DNA from: a bacterium
Lineage (GTDB): Bacteria > Krumholzibacteriota > Krumholzibacteriia > LZORAL124-64-63
Direction of reading: 5' to 3'
Assembly (NCBI GenBank): GCA_024223715.1
Contig: JAAEOA010000424.1
Span: 1 to 59,339, forward strand
DNA length: 59,339 nucleotides
In this document: positions 16,658 through 24,900 of the stretch, one piece after another
Layout: each line of letters opens with the position of its first letter
Numbering within the stretch: position 1 is the stretch's first letter
Made by a program: the position numbers and the translations under genes
The notes under the pieces: model-generated
Told to the model about the DNA's origin: nothing
What the model saw: the letters and a program-made list of their open reading frames with translations, nothing else
The model's database searches: none

Positions 16658-17720
16658 AGGGTTCACCTTCTGATTTGATGCGTTCAATTTCGGTAGCCAC
16701 AATGGCCATTTCACAAGCCTGATCTTGCCAGGACCCTATTCGGTCTCCTTCACAAACCCGTTTAAATCCTTCACTGGCTCGCAAATACAAGCCATTAAGA
16801 AAATCAAGATTTGCAATCTGGTATCGTCCCCAGGTGGAAAGTTCGGGTATGGCTGATCGGGTCAAAACTTCATATAAAGATCGGGATGAGGCATGATCTC
16901 CCGAAAGGAAGAAATAATCAGGAATGGCAAACAAAACCCAAGACCGTTGGCTTTCGGTTAAATCCCGACTCAGTCCCCCGCTGCCCAGTAAAATCCTCAG
17001 ATGACTCATTGACTCATCGCCGCGTTTGCGCCAACTGTGACTGTAGGCAACCCAGAACCGCAAACGATCGGTCAGGTTGTTTTGATCCTGTTTTATTTTT
17101 TGGAGAACCAGGTCAAGGGTTTCTGAATCCCGCTGCACTAGCAACCATCGAAGGGCCAGAATATATTCATTTTCCTTACCCGTGATTTTTGTAGTACCGA
17201 TGGTGTTGGTTATGGCAGCAAGCATACCCATGGAGTCTCTGTTTGCCGCTGCGCTGGCCATGCGTTCTTTGCTGATTTCACGCATGAAGTTGTTTTCCTT
17301 GTCCAGTTCAGCCGCTTTTTCGTACCAAACCAAAGCACTGTCGTATTCGCTCAAATTCACGTAATTGCGGGCATTAGCCAGAGCAATTAATGGTGAATTC
17401 ACTTTTTCGCTTCCCCTGAGCAACCATTCCTGTTCCAGTTCCAAAACCGCTTTACTGATAGAAAGATGCCGGAAAGGACGAGTTTCTTCACCTTGCCAAC
17501 CGGGCCGGTCGAATGGGTAAAGCAAATTTCCTTCTTCAATACCGGCTTCCTTGCGGCTTTCCATGACCTTTTCCAGGCTGTGCATCCATTGCAAATAGCC
17601 GTCACTTTCAGAATTGGTCAAACCCGCTGCCCCAGCCGAAGGGCCTGAAAACGAAAACAGGATAAATACCAGACAAAAACAGGCTCCTGTACGAATCAAA
17701 TGTGTGTTTTTTACGATCAT
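16629..17720 (-). CDS. Exported TPR-like helical-repeat protein of the flagellar operon
   Basis: First gene of the large flagellar operon, 363 residues. The N-terminus MIVKNTHLIRTGACFCLVFI, followed by a hydrophobic stretch and SAGAAG, is a signal peptide. Start 17720 is preceded by AAAAAGGGAC. The mature part is helical and resembles tetratricopeptide/Sel1 repeats: LIALANARNYVNLSEYDSAL with WYEKAAELDKEN (about 120-155), YFFLSGDHASSRSLYEVLTR and GRYQIANLDFLNGLYLRASE near the C-terminus. A periplasmic scaffold or chaperone for basal-body parts is plausible but unproven; I do not recognise a named family. Confidence 0.7.
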   Translation of the reverse strand: MIVKNTHLIRTGACFCLVFILFSFSGPSAGAAGLTNSESDGYLQWMHSLEKVMESRKEAGIEEGNLLYPFDRPGWQGEETRPFRHLSISKAVLELEQEWLLRGSEKVNSPLIALANARNYVNLSEYDSALVWYEKAAELDKENNFMREISKERMASAAANRDSMGMLAAITNTIGTTKITGKENEYILALRWLLVQRDSETLDLVLQKIKQDQNNLTDRLRFWVAYSHSWRKRGDESMSHLRILLGSGGLSRDLTESQRSWVLFAIPDYFFLSGDHASSRSLYEVLTRSAIPELSTWGRYQIANLDFLNGLYLRASEGFKRVCEGDRIGSWQDQACEMAIVATEIERIKSEGEPYGAGSFYTP

Positions 17721-17768
17721 GTCCCTTTTTTCCTCAATGCGGAAGAAGACGATACTTTCCATGGGCAC

Positions 17769-17784
17769 CGCAAAAGACGTTCCC
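17769..17784 (-). promoter_or_regulatory. Sigma-54 promoter of the large flagellar operon
   Basis: On the minus strand the sequence reads GGGAACGTCTTTTGCG: a GG, exactly ten bases, then GC, with AACG and TTGC agreeing with the TGGCACG-N4-TTGC consensus except for the C at the fourth position. The predicted start lies near 17758, about 38 nt before the TPR gene start at 17720. A perfect palindrome GTGGTACCAC (17789-17798) lies just upstream. Confidence 0.65.
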
Positions 17785-18012
17785 ACTTGTGGTACCACTT
17801 AAAGGGCATGGAAAAAATTTCCACCAATTAGCGGAAGAAATGAACAGGAGTTGAAACTTGTTGAATTTTGGACAGTTACGAAGTTAGAGAAGAAATGAAA
17901 AACATTTGTCAGGGAAAAATAGACCTTCTATTCATCTTTCATACCCAAAACACACTGAGAAAAGATTTAACCTACGCTGACAATTTTGTTGCCAGTAAAA
18001 AACCACTGTGGG

Positions 18013-18046
18013 AAAAAAATTCCGGGCCTTCCAAGGGAAAGCCCGG
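18013..18046 (-). terminator. Rho-independent terminator after the second regulator gene
   Basis: On the minus strand an 11-bp stem (arms 18036-18046 and 18022-18032, one G-U pair, CCGGGCTTTCC with GGAAGGCCCGG, loop of three) is followed by A-A then seven T (18013-18019). It lies 27 nt past the stop of the regulator gene at 18073. Confidence 0.85.
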
Positions 18047-18072
18047 CAACAAATAACCAAAAATTTGCAATT

Positions 18073-19551
18073 CTAATTTTCGGCAGAATCTGCTTTCAGG
18101 CTTCTATCTTCTTCTGCTTTTTCTTCATAAATACGAAGTTTTTCACGAAGAGTTTGGCGGCTGATTCCCAAAATCCGAGCCGCTTTACTTTTGTTATTTT
18201 CAGTCATTTCGAGAGTGTAAAGAATTTGCAGCCTTTCCACTTCAGCCAAGGGCATCAAACCGGTGGCTTGGCCTAAGGCATGGTGTTGCGATGCGTGGCG
18301 CGGATTGTGTCCTGCCAGGATGTGTGACGGGAAGTACTCGGCAAGCAGTTCCTCCGGTTCTTCCAGAATCATGATGCGCTTTAAAACGTTGCGCAACTCT
18401 CTGACGTTTCCGGGCCAAGGGTACTTCTGAAGCATTTCCAGCAATTTGGCATCGATTGGCTTGGCTTGTAAGTGCATTTCCTCATTAAAGGCCCTGAGGA
18501 AATGGTTAATCAGGATTTCCAGATCCTGAGGCCGCTCGCGTAAGGGTGGAATTTCAATTTCCACAACCTGAAGTCGGTAATATAAATCATTTCTGAAATT
18601 CCCCGACTCAATGGCTTCGGCGAGTTTCTGGTTGGTGGCAGCCACAACCCGCGCATGAACGTCAATATCATCCTTACCACCCACTCTGCGGAAACGCCTG
18701 CTTTCCAATACTCTCAACAGGCGGGCTTGAAGCAAAATACCCATCTCCCCAATTTCATCCAAGAAAATGGAACCATGGCCAGCCAATTCGAAAAGACCTT
18801 CTTTTCGGTTCTTTGCATCGGTAAAAGACCCTTTTTCGTGACCAAAGACTTCACTTTCAAGGAGTGTTTCCGGCAAAGCACTGCAATTGATCTCCATAAA
18901 GCGGTCCTGGCTGCCCCGACTGATTTCATGGACGGCCCGGGCAACAATTTCCTTACCGGTTCCTGATTCTCCCTGAATGAGGATAGAAGTATCGTTTCCA
19001 CTGCGGCTGTTTCCCACTTTTTCAAGGATGTGAGCAATTGAGGCTAATCCGGGGCAGGCTTTGATCATTCCCATGTACTGACCATTAAAGTCCCCCATAT
19101 CGTTTTTGGGTTTCGCTGGGGTCCGGGGAGTGGATTTTGAAGGCTTCGCTTGCTCCTGTTCCGTAGAATTGTCATCACTTTCAATGCTGGTGGCTTTCAG
19201 AGCAGCCCGTACCTGCTTTTTCATGGTGCCGAGCTTAAAAGGCTTGGGTATAAAATCATAAGCTCCATAACGCATGGCACTTACAGCGGTATCCACATCA
19301 CCATAAGCAGTCATCATAATCACTGGAGTCTCGTTGCCTTGATTACGCAAAGCCTGCAAAATTTCCAGTCCGGAAACACCTGGAAGTTTTAAATCAGTTA
19401 TTACCAGATCAAATACCGTGGAATGGGTTTTGACTAAAGCATCTTCACCACTTTCTGCAGAAGTTATATCATAACCTTCACGAGTCAGTGATTCTACCAG
19501 AGAGGCTCTGATGGTCGCTTCGTCGTCGACAATTAATATCCGGAAATTCAT
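18073..19551 (-). CDS. Sigma-54-dependent response regulator (NtrC family)
   Basis: A 492-residue NtrC-class regulator. Receiver (about 1-118) with Asp53 in DLVITDLKLPGVSG and Lys in IPKPF; a linker of about 35 residues rich in K, P, S and T; an AAA+ domain with Walker A GESGTGKE (194-201), DEIGEM Walker B and R-fingers. The sigma-54 contact loop reads GSFTDA (241-246) rather than GAFTGA. The Fis-type helix-turn-helix at about 455-478 has NKSKAARILGISRQTLREKL. It overlaps the upstream kinase gene by 4 nt (ATGA), so the two form a pair. Position next to the flagellar operon suggests control of motility, but targets are unknown. Confidence 0.88.
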   Translation of the reverse strand: MNFRILIVDDEATIRASLVESLTREGYDITSAESGEDALVKTHSTVFDLVITDLKLPGVSGLEILQALRNQGNETPVIMMTAYGDVDTAVSAMRYGAYDFIPKPFKLGTMKKQVRAALKATSIESDDNSTEQEQAKPSKSTPRTPAKPKNDMGDFNGQYMGMIKACPGLASIAHILEKVGNSRSGNDTSILIQGESGTGKEIVARAVHEISRGSQDRFMEINCSALPETLLESEVFGHEKGSFTDAKNRKEGLFELAGHGSIFLDEIGEMGILLQARLLRVLESRRFRRVGGKDDIDVHARVVAATNQKLAEAIESGNFRNDLYYRLQVVEIEIPPLRERPQDLEILINHFLRAFNEEMHLQAKPIDAKLLEMLQKYPWPGNVRELRNVLKRIMILEEPEELLAEYFPSHILAGHNPRHASQHHALGQATGLMPLAEVERLQILYTLEMTENNKSKAARILGISRQTLREKLRIYEEKAEEDRSLKADSAEN

Positions 19552-21842
19552 GCTTGCTCCTTCGCTTTTACGTCAGTCGATGAGCCTTCGGGTTCAACCC
19601 GGGGCAACATAACTTGGAATATCGTCTCATTGGATTGGCGCAGGGCCACTATTTCTCCACCATGGGCCCTGATGATTTTCTGGCAAATGCTCAAACCTAG
19701 GCCGGTGCCTGAGCTTTTGGTTGTATAAAATGGGCGGAATATTTTTTTGGGCCCTTGAGGTCCAAAACCGCTGCCTTGGTCGGTAACGGTCAAAATAAGT
19801 CCCCCATGATCGCTTTGGGTACCGCTTTGTTTGTCTGTAAGGGGTAGTGACTGACAAAGTCTCAGGCTTAAAGAAACAACAGACTGTGATGGCGAAGCAT
19901 CGATTGCATTTATCAAAAGATTTAATAACACTTGTTTGATTTGGCTGCCGTCGATGTTCAATTGCCAGGGGATGTCCGGATGAGTACCATCAGAGTCATC
20001 AAAATCAACAACCATACCTAAGTCTTTTTCGTCAGCGCGGGGTCGAACCAATTCAATGGAATCGAGAGAAAGACGAGCCAGAGAGGTTTCCCGTCGGCTT
20101 GGTTCATAAGGTCGGACAAAATTCAACATCCGGGTAATAGTCTCATTGATTCGATCAACCTCACCAGTGATGACCTCAATATAGCGCGATTTTTTATCTT
20201 CAGGAGGTAATTGGTCAGCCAGCAATTCAGCCTGAGCGCTAAGCCCCATCAATGGATTTCTGATCTCATGGGCCAAAGTTGCCGACATTTCCACAAGACC
20301 TTCAAGCTGGTCAGTGCGCATTCGTTCAGCTTCAAGCTTGCGACTGTCACGCAAATCTTCACAAACAACAACCAGCCAATTCACTCCCGGTCCCCGGCCG
20401 GCCATGAGAGTGGTTTGCGTCAAAACTGGAATGCGTTGTCCATCAGAACGGCGAACCGAACCTTCACCTCTGAATGTTCCCTGAGGAGTTTTCCTCAGGG
20501 CAGGTAACAATAGGCCGGAAACACCATCCAATTGCAAACGTGCGTCCAGAAATAGTTCCGGCAATTCGTTTTTATCCGGCAAAACAGGTTTTTCGAGCCG
20601 ACCACGGCCTATTTGGAAAAGAAAGTCTTCACTGGGTTCATGGGGAGGAATTTGCCCGGTAAGCATTTCCTGACCCGATCCATTGCAATAAATTGTTTGG
20701 CCGGATTCATCAATAACCCAAATGGCACTTTTTACAGTTTCAAGCACCTGGGCATTAAATTTCCCAATATACCTGATTCTGTCCAGCATTTGAGCGCTGG
20801 CAATTTCTTCAGAAAGCATAACCTGTATAGTTTGCAGGAAAGGAAGAAATTTGTGAGAAGCTCGGTCCCGATCTACGGGAGTGCTGAAGAGCAGGAGTAA
20901 AAAACCCAGCCGAATGTCGTCGTGTTCAAGCGGCAAAGCAATAATTCTTGGTCCGCCTCCAGGTTTACCATCTTTATCGGGTGAAATGCTGAAAACCCCA
21001 GGAGCCATAATGCTTTCAGCCAGGGCGCCGTTGACCTGATCCTGCAAATCGACCAGTACTTTGTCCCAGCTGGATTCTTCCCATTGCCAAGTTTGTCGGG
21101 GTGAATACGATCCACCTTGGGCACTGCGAAGGATAAGTGCACCCCCACCCGATCCAACAAAATCACCAAGGCTCTTCAAAAGTCCGCGCAGAACTTTGTC
21201 CCAATTCTTGGCCATGCTTAGTTGACGACCAAATTGGTACAACAAAGATAATTCATCCATGGCTTCAGCCAATTGAGTATTGGCAGCCTTCAGGCTTTCC
21301 TGACTGTGAAGCAATTCTGTAGCAGCCTGAGCTGACTGGTCTTCAATACCTCGACGCAGAGAAAGAAGAGTTTCTCTCGTTTTACCAGTATCCTGAAGTA
21401 TCAAATTGCTCTGATTCCGGAATTCAAGCTTCTTTTCCGCGCGAATAAGCATATTTACCCATTGATGAGATTCCAGCGGAATGCAAAGAGCGTCAAATAA
21501 GCCTGCCCTGAAAAACCGAACCAGAGAATCGGCGGGTAAATCGGCGTGCAATAAAATGGAAAGGCAGGGAATTTTCAGGATGGATAGTTTTTCCAACCAG
21601 GTGCAAAGATACTCTGAGCCGTCTTCACCGGCAAAAGCATCCTGATGCAATAAAACCAATCGGGAATTTTGAGATTTTTCTTCAGAACACTGGCTCAGCC
21701 AGAGAATGGCCTCATCGGGATTGGGAATCAGAAAACAGGAATAGCGGGCCAGGAAATCCTCAGGCACCCATGACTCAGGCCCCACCAGAAGGGCTCCCTG
21801 AGGCAAGGGACCGGGAATGCCAAACAAGACCTTTTCCATCAT
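19548..21842 (-). CDS. Soluble hybrid-type sensor histidine kinase with degenerate receiver, GAF-like and PAS domains
   Basis: A 764-residue cytoplasmic kinase without membrane segments. The N-terminal 140 residues look like a receiver fold without the acidic pocket or phospho-Asp (LVLLHQDAF, then PCLSILLHADLPADSLVRFF). A coiled coil at about 165-200 is followed by a GAF-like region (200-345), a PAS domain (about 362-500, VKSAIWVIDESGQTIYCNGS), HisKA with His525 in LAHEIRNPLMGLSAQAELLA, and an HATPase domain with LLNLLINAIDASPSQ, DQGSGFGPQG and SSGTGLGLSICQKI. It pairs with the regulator gene it overlaps. Confidence 0.87.
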   Translation of the reverse strand: MMEKVLFGIPGPLPQGALLVGPESWVPEDFLARYSCFLIPNPDEAILWLSQCSEEKSQNSRLVLLHQDAFAGEDGSEYLCTWLEKLSILKIPCLSILLHADLPADSLVRFFRAGLFDALCIPLESHQWVNMLIRAEKKLEFRNQSNLILQDTGKTRETLLSLRRGIEDQSAQAATELLHSQESLKAANTQLAEAMDELSLLYQFGRQLSMAKNWDKVLRGLLKSLGDFVGSGGGALILRSAQGGSYSPRQTWQWEESSWDKVLVDLQDQVNGALAESIMAPGVFSISPDKDGKPGGGPRIIALPLEHDDIRLGFLLLLFSTPVDRDRASHKFLPFLQTIQVMLSEEIASAQMLDRIRYIGKFNAQVLETVKSAIWVIDESGQTIYCNGSGQEMLTGQIPPHEPSEDFLFQIGRGRLEKPVLPDKNELPELFLDARLQLDGVSGLLLPALRKTPQGTFRGEGSVRRSDGQRIPVLTQTTLMAGRGPGVNWLVVVCEDLRDSRKLEAERMRTDQLEGLVEMSATLAHEIRNPLMGLSAQAELLADQLPPEDKKSRYIEVITGEVDRINETITRMLNFVRPYEPSRRETSLARLSLDSIELVRPRADEKDLGMVVDFDDSDGTHPDIPWQLNIDGSQIKQVLLNLLINAIDASPSQSVVSLSLRLCQSLPLTDKQSGTQSDHGGLILTVTDQGSGFGPQGPKKIFRPFYTTKSSGTGLGLSICQKIIRAHGGEIVALRQSNETIFQVMLPRVEPEGSSTDVKAKEQA

Positions 21843-21848
21843 AAAACC

Positions 21849-21903
21849 TTACACTAAAATAAGAAACCAAGCGTCTTCCGTGACGATCTTTAAGTTAGTG
21901 TAA
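21849..21903. repeat. Inverted repeat TTACACTAA / TTAGTGTAA in the kinase promoter
   Basis: Perfect 9-bp arms at 21849-21857 and 21895-21903, separated by 37 nt, between the kinase start (21842) and the flgM terminator. The distal arm overlaps the -10 box of the predicted promoter and the proximal arm sits 7 nt from the start codon. It looks like a pair of half-sites for a regulator or a looped operator, but no protein is known. Confidence 0.4.
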
Positions 21904-21925
21904 AATTATTTACCACTAATTGCAA
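21897..21925 (-). promoter_or_regulatory. Sigma-70-like promoter of the kinase/regulator pair
   Basis: On the minus strand TTGCAA (21925-21920), 17 nt, TACACT (21902-21897): four of six matches in each box with ideal spacing. No GG-N10-GC sigma-54 pattern is present here, consistent with the pair being upstream in the hierarchy. Confidence 0.4.
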
Positions 21926-21927
21926 CT

Positions 21928-21961
21928 AAAAAAAAAGGGACCCCTTCTTAGGGGTCCCTTT
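21928..21961 (-). terminator. Rho-independent terminator after flgM-like gene
   Basis: Perfect 12-bp stem AAAGGGACCCCT / AGGGGTCCCTTT (21950-21961 and 21934-21945) with a four-base loop, followed on the minus strand by nine T (21936-21928, partly in the stem). It separates flgM from the kinase operon. Confidence 0.92.
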
Positions 21962-21981
21962 AACTAGGCGCAAGGAATACT

Positions 21982-22341
21982 TTATATTTCGTCGAGTTTT
22001 TCCAATACCTTGCCAAGGGCACCGTTAACAATGTCCTGAACTTCTTGTGAGTTATAAAACCCCTGCTCCAGGCGCATTTTGGCTTGAGCGATTTTATCTT
22101 CCCGTACTTCAGGTTCCCGGTCCATGGCAGCCCGGCCAACATCCACTGCGGCCCTTAAATCCATCAATTGATGAGCGGTATCGGAAATTTCCGCTCGGTC
22201 AGCCGGTGGCGTTGCTGCGGTTGAGTGGGAATGATCGGAGTGACTCTTTTCTACACTCTCTTTATTTTTTTGGTCAACCTTGAAACGATCAAGCATTCCT
22301 GCCTGGTTTAAAGATGGTCCATTAATTCTGTCCATAGCCAT
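21982..22341 (-). CDS. flgM: Anti-sigma-28 factor FlgM-like
   Basis: FlgM holds sigma-28 (FliA) inactive until the hook is complete and FlgM is exported. The 119-residue product has a hydrophilic N-terminus with a His/Ser/Lys linker. A FlgM-like C-terminal half follows: ADRAEISDTAHQLMDLRAAV, an EVREDKIAQAKMRLEQGFY segment and NSQEVQDIVNGALGKVLEKL; the R..KI...K..I..G.Y pattern is the family core. The start at 22341 has AGAGGTAGG 6 nt upstream; an in-frame upstream ATG at 22419 would precede the transcription start of the sigma-54 site. It is monocistronic with its own terminator. Confidence 0.8.
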   Translation of the reverse strand: MAMDRINGPSLNQAGMLDRFKVDQKNKESVEKSHSDHSHSTAATPPADRAEISDTAHQLMDLRAAVDVGRAAMDREPEVREDKIAQAKMRLEQGFYNSQEVQDIVNGALGKVLEKLDEI

Positions 22342-22395
22342 TTCCAACCTACCTCTTAGTGTTGTCGTTTCTCGACATAATTCTTTAATCAGTGT

Positions 22396-22411
22396 AGCAA
22401 GCACAATGCCC
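22396..22411 (-). promoter_or_regulatory. Sigma-54 promoter of flgM
   Basis: On the minus strand GGGCATTGTGCTTGCT: GG, ten bases, GC, with GGCA and TTGCT matching consensus. The predicted start is near 22386, about 45 nt before the flgM start at 22341. Two positions in the -24 element (T to G, C to T) deviate from consensus. Confidence 0.55.
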
Positions 22412-22629
22412 AAGTTCAAGACTTTCAGGCCAATATGCCACTAAATTCGTTTTTTCTGCAGGGGAATCCGTTCCCAAAGGTTTTTGAAATAAAGATATTC
22501 AATAGAACAGGCAAAAAAGAAGATCCATCTTCTTTAATAGTATTTTCCTTGTGACCAAAATGCTCCCGTATCGGATAAAATCCAGCCACTATAGTATTAT
22601 CGCGTATTTCGTGTAATTCTTTAGTACTA

Positions 22630-23655
22630 TTACCGATTGGGTTCAAGTTTCAACTCACTTTCCAATTCTTTTAAAACAGGCGATTGAGGGAACAATCGAC
22701 GCCCATTTTCCAAATAAAGGCCCGCTTTTTGGAAATCACCAATTTCCAGGGACAATTTTACTGCCTGACTCCAGCAAAGAAGCTGATCAGGTCTTTGTTT
22801 AATAGTTTTTTCTAATCGGTTCAATGCCTGGTGTTTTTTACCCAAATGGTTTTCAATTTCAACCATGAGCAAATTTGCATTTGCTTCGTCAAAACTCTCA
22901 TTTGACTGATTAAGACCATGATTTAATAGTTTTTCAGCTGTTTCCCACTGCTTCTTCCCTACCAGAAATCTGGCCAGTTCAGTGACCGCCCGAAGGTCAT
23001 AAGGCGATTGTTCAAATTTCTTCAGCAACAGGGGTGCATAAAGTTTTTCGCGACGAATACGCCCTTCACCGCAAAGCAAACCAGTGTGATGAATTGTTAC
23101 CGGTGCCTCTTGTTTAACAAGTCCCATTAGTGAGATGGAATCTTCCAAATTTTCATGAATGATACCTGAAAACTGTAATTGCGGGTCGTTTGGAAACAAT
23201 CTGACCGGATGAGTCCGGAAATACCCCTTGGCGCCGTTACACCATTTATGGTCACTGGGGCTGGTGGGGAACCAATCTCCGCCCACTGGATTGCTCACAT
23301 AATTGTGAGTGGGAAAGGCCAGAACATGGTCCGCAGGTTGGGCTGCAAGGCTTTTAAATATGGAAAATTCTTCAGGAGCAATGCGTTCATCGCAATCCAA
23401 TTGTAAAATCCATTGGCCTTGTGCTTTTTCCAACCCGAAATTCCTTGCGGCTGAGAAATCGTCTTTCCATGGGAACTCATGAACCACCGCACCGAGTTCC
23501 CTGGCCACAGCAATACTTGAATCACTACTCCCAGTGTCCACAACGATGGCTTGGTCATACAATGATTTATGATGAGAGAGTAACTCTTTTAAAAGAGGCG
23601 CTTCGTTTTTTACAATGACCGCAAGAGTGACATCAATATCTAAATACATAACCAA
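22630..23655 (-). CDS. Family 2 glycosyltransferase with C-terminal TPR-like repeats
   Basis: A 341-residue predicted glycosyltransferase of the GT-A fold, cytoplasmic. The nucleotide-binding N-terminus reads TLAVIVKNEAPLLKELLSHH and VVDTGSSDSSIAVARELGAV; the metal-binding DxD is LQLDCDERIAPEE (about 84-96). After about residue 200 it is helical, with AEKLLNHGLNQSNESFDEAN-type TPR units. This SunS/TPR-GT2 architecture often modifies peptides or proteins. Beside the flagellin genes, flagellin glycosylation is a reasonable but unproven role. The start is a TTG with AGGGA 6 nt upstream; the ATG at 23649 is an alternative. Confidence 0.8.
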   Translation of the reverse strand: MVMYLDIDVTLAVIVKNEAPLLKELLSHHKSLYDQAIVVDTGSSDSSIAVARELGAVVHEFPWKDDFSAARNFGLEKAQGQWILQLDCDERIAPEEFSIFKSLAAQPADHVLAFPTHNYVSNPVGGDWFPTSPSDHKWCNGAKGYFRTHPVRLFPNDPQLQFSGIIHENLEDSISLMGLVKQEAPVTIHHTGLLCGEGRIRREKLYAPLLLKKFEQSPYDLRAVTELARFLVGKKQWETAEKLLNHGLNQSNESFDEANANLLMVEIENHLGKKHQALNRLEKTIKQRPDQLLCWSQAVKLSLEIGDFQKAGLYLENGRRLFPQSPVLKELESELKLEPNR

Positions 23656-23750
23656 AATCTATCCCTGATTAAGGAAAACTGGTTAAAAACAGGCCATTTC
23701 GAGCCTGAAATCTACTTTTCCCAAGGAGATAGCAATTCTTTGACCTGATT

Positions 23751-24743
23751 CTATACGCTATCAAAACCCCATACCGCCAGAGTAACAGGACCGGGATAAG
23801 GTTGGCCATCCTGTCCCACCATCCCCAGCCATTGAGCTGGTTCTTCCATATTTTCAGGGGGTTCGTTTTCTCCGGATGCGAGATATATTTTTAGAAGGGA
23901 TGCGGAATCAATAACCACCCACTGGCCTGAATTCAGAGCCATCCATCCTGCGCCAGCATCGACCAGTAAATTGACTAACAACTCGCAGCCTGCGGGAATA
24001 AGGACCTGATCGGCCAAATCCTGCTCATGAACAAATTTGAACAAGTGCAGCAATAAATGAAAGTCACCAGCAAATTCAGTAATGTACTGGGGAAAATCAC
24101 CTCCCTTGCCACAAAATACCGACGCCACCACTTTATTTTCTAAATCTGTCAATACAAACCCACGCGTTCCAGGCATTTCATAATAGGCTTTGGAATTGCC
24201 AGCCAAACGAAGGGTTCGATAAGGATGATTATTAAAAAGGTCTTCCACAGTTTGGGTATCATCGATTTGGAAGGGCCTGATGCTGAAATCATCATTAAGA
24301 GGCTCAGAGATGGTCAATTCGGTTACAGAAGCGTGAATTTCCCATCCAGCAGCCTTGAACCCCCTACCGGAATAAATTTCCGGTTGGTCGGTCCAAAGTA
24401 CCCCCAGAGGAATATTTTTCCTCCTCAGACGCATCATCATTTCACTTTGCAATGCCGAACTAATTCCTTTTCCGCGAAAATCTGGATGAGTGACGACACT
24501 CCCCACTCCAGCAACGGATAAAATGCCACAACTTGTTGTGTGTTCACGAATAAGACAAGCAATGCAACCTGCAATGACCCCCTCTTCAGTCTTAAAAACA
24601 AGCTGCCAATCGCTGTTTGAAGCCTGTAAAATGACTGGGAAATCATCCCAGGCATTGGTTTTTGCACGATCTGGCCTGATCTCTGCATTGACTAAACCGA
24701 GAAACCCGGCGCGGTCCGCTGGAGAAACATTGACTATTGGCAT
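23751..24743 (-). CDS. GNAT-family N-acetyltransferase
   Basis: A 330-residue protein. Residues about 1-150 form an acetyl-CoA-binding GNAT domain with the motif A segment VGSVVTHPDFRGKGISSALQ (R-G-K-G-I being the pyrophosphate loop) and YSGRGFKAAGWE typical of the C-terminal GNAT strand. The rest resembles a second, degenerate acyltransferase-like half, an Eis-like layout. The start at 24743 (MPIVNVSPADRAG) has GGAG 7 nt upstream. It is divergent from the first flagellin gene. A role in modifying flagellar sugars or protein is possible from location only. Confidence 0.75.
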   Translation of the reverse strand: MPIVNVSPADRAGFLGLVNAEIRPDRAKTNAWDDFPVILQASNSDWQLVFKTEEGVIAGCIACLIREHTTSCGILSVAGVGSVVTHPDFRGKGISSALQSEMMMRLRRKNIPLGVLWTDQPEIYSGRGFKAAGWEIHASVTELTISEPLNDDFSIRPFQIDDTQTVEDLFNNHPYRTLRLAGNSKAYYEMPGTRGFVLTDLENKVVASVFCGKGGDFPQYITEFAGDFHLLLHLFKFVHEQDLADQVLIPAGCELLVNLLVDAGAGWMALNSGQWVVIDSASLLKIYLASGENEPPENMEEPAQWLGMVGQDGQPYPGPVTLAVWGFDSV

Positions 24744-24882
24744 TTTGGCTCCAAAAAAAATGAGCTGACTGTGAAGATGGTCGTGACAGTATGGACCCCC
24801 CGGAAAAATGGCAAGCTGCATTTGCAGCTGGTAGGCAATCCAAAAATAGCCTTGCAGGAAACCTGGCTTTTGGTTTTGCCGC

Positions 24883-24894
24883 ATCATGGAGGAT
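24883..24894 (+). promoter_or_regulatory. Predicted CsrA site over the flagellin 1 ribosome-binding site
   Basis: The sequence UCAUGGAGGA (24884-24893) matches (A/U)CANGGANG(U/A). The hexaloop AUGGAG is closed by only a 3-bp stem (AUC/GAU), the weakest of the seven flagellin leaders. GGAGG is the ribosome-binding site of the ATG at 24901. Confidence 0.5.
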
Positions 24895-24900
24895 CTTAGA

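Noticed and set aside
22425..22646. 73-codon minus-strand frame between flgM and the glycosyltransferase
   Set aside because: No ribosome-binding site, overlaps the end of the glycosyltransferase gene, and the protein resembles nothing; more likely spacer and upstream region of flgM.
24822..24860. Possible sigma-54 promoter upstream of flagellin 1 (TGGCA...TTGCA)
   Set aside because: The GG and GC are 12 bases apart instead of 10; a second candidate (TGGCTTTTGGTTTTGC) has 11 and lies too near the ATG.
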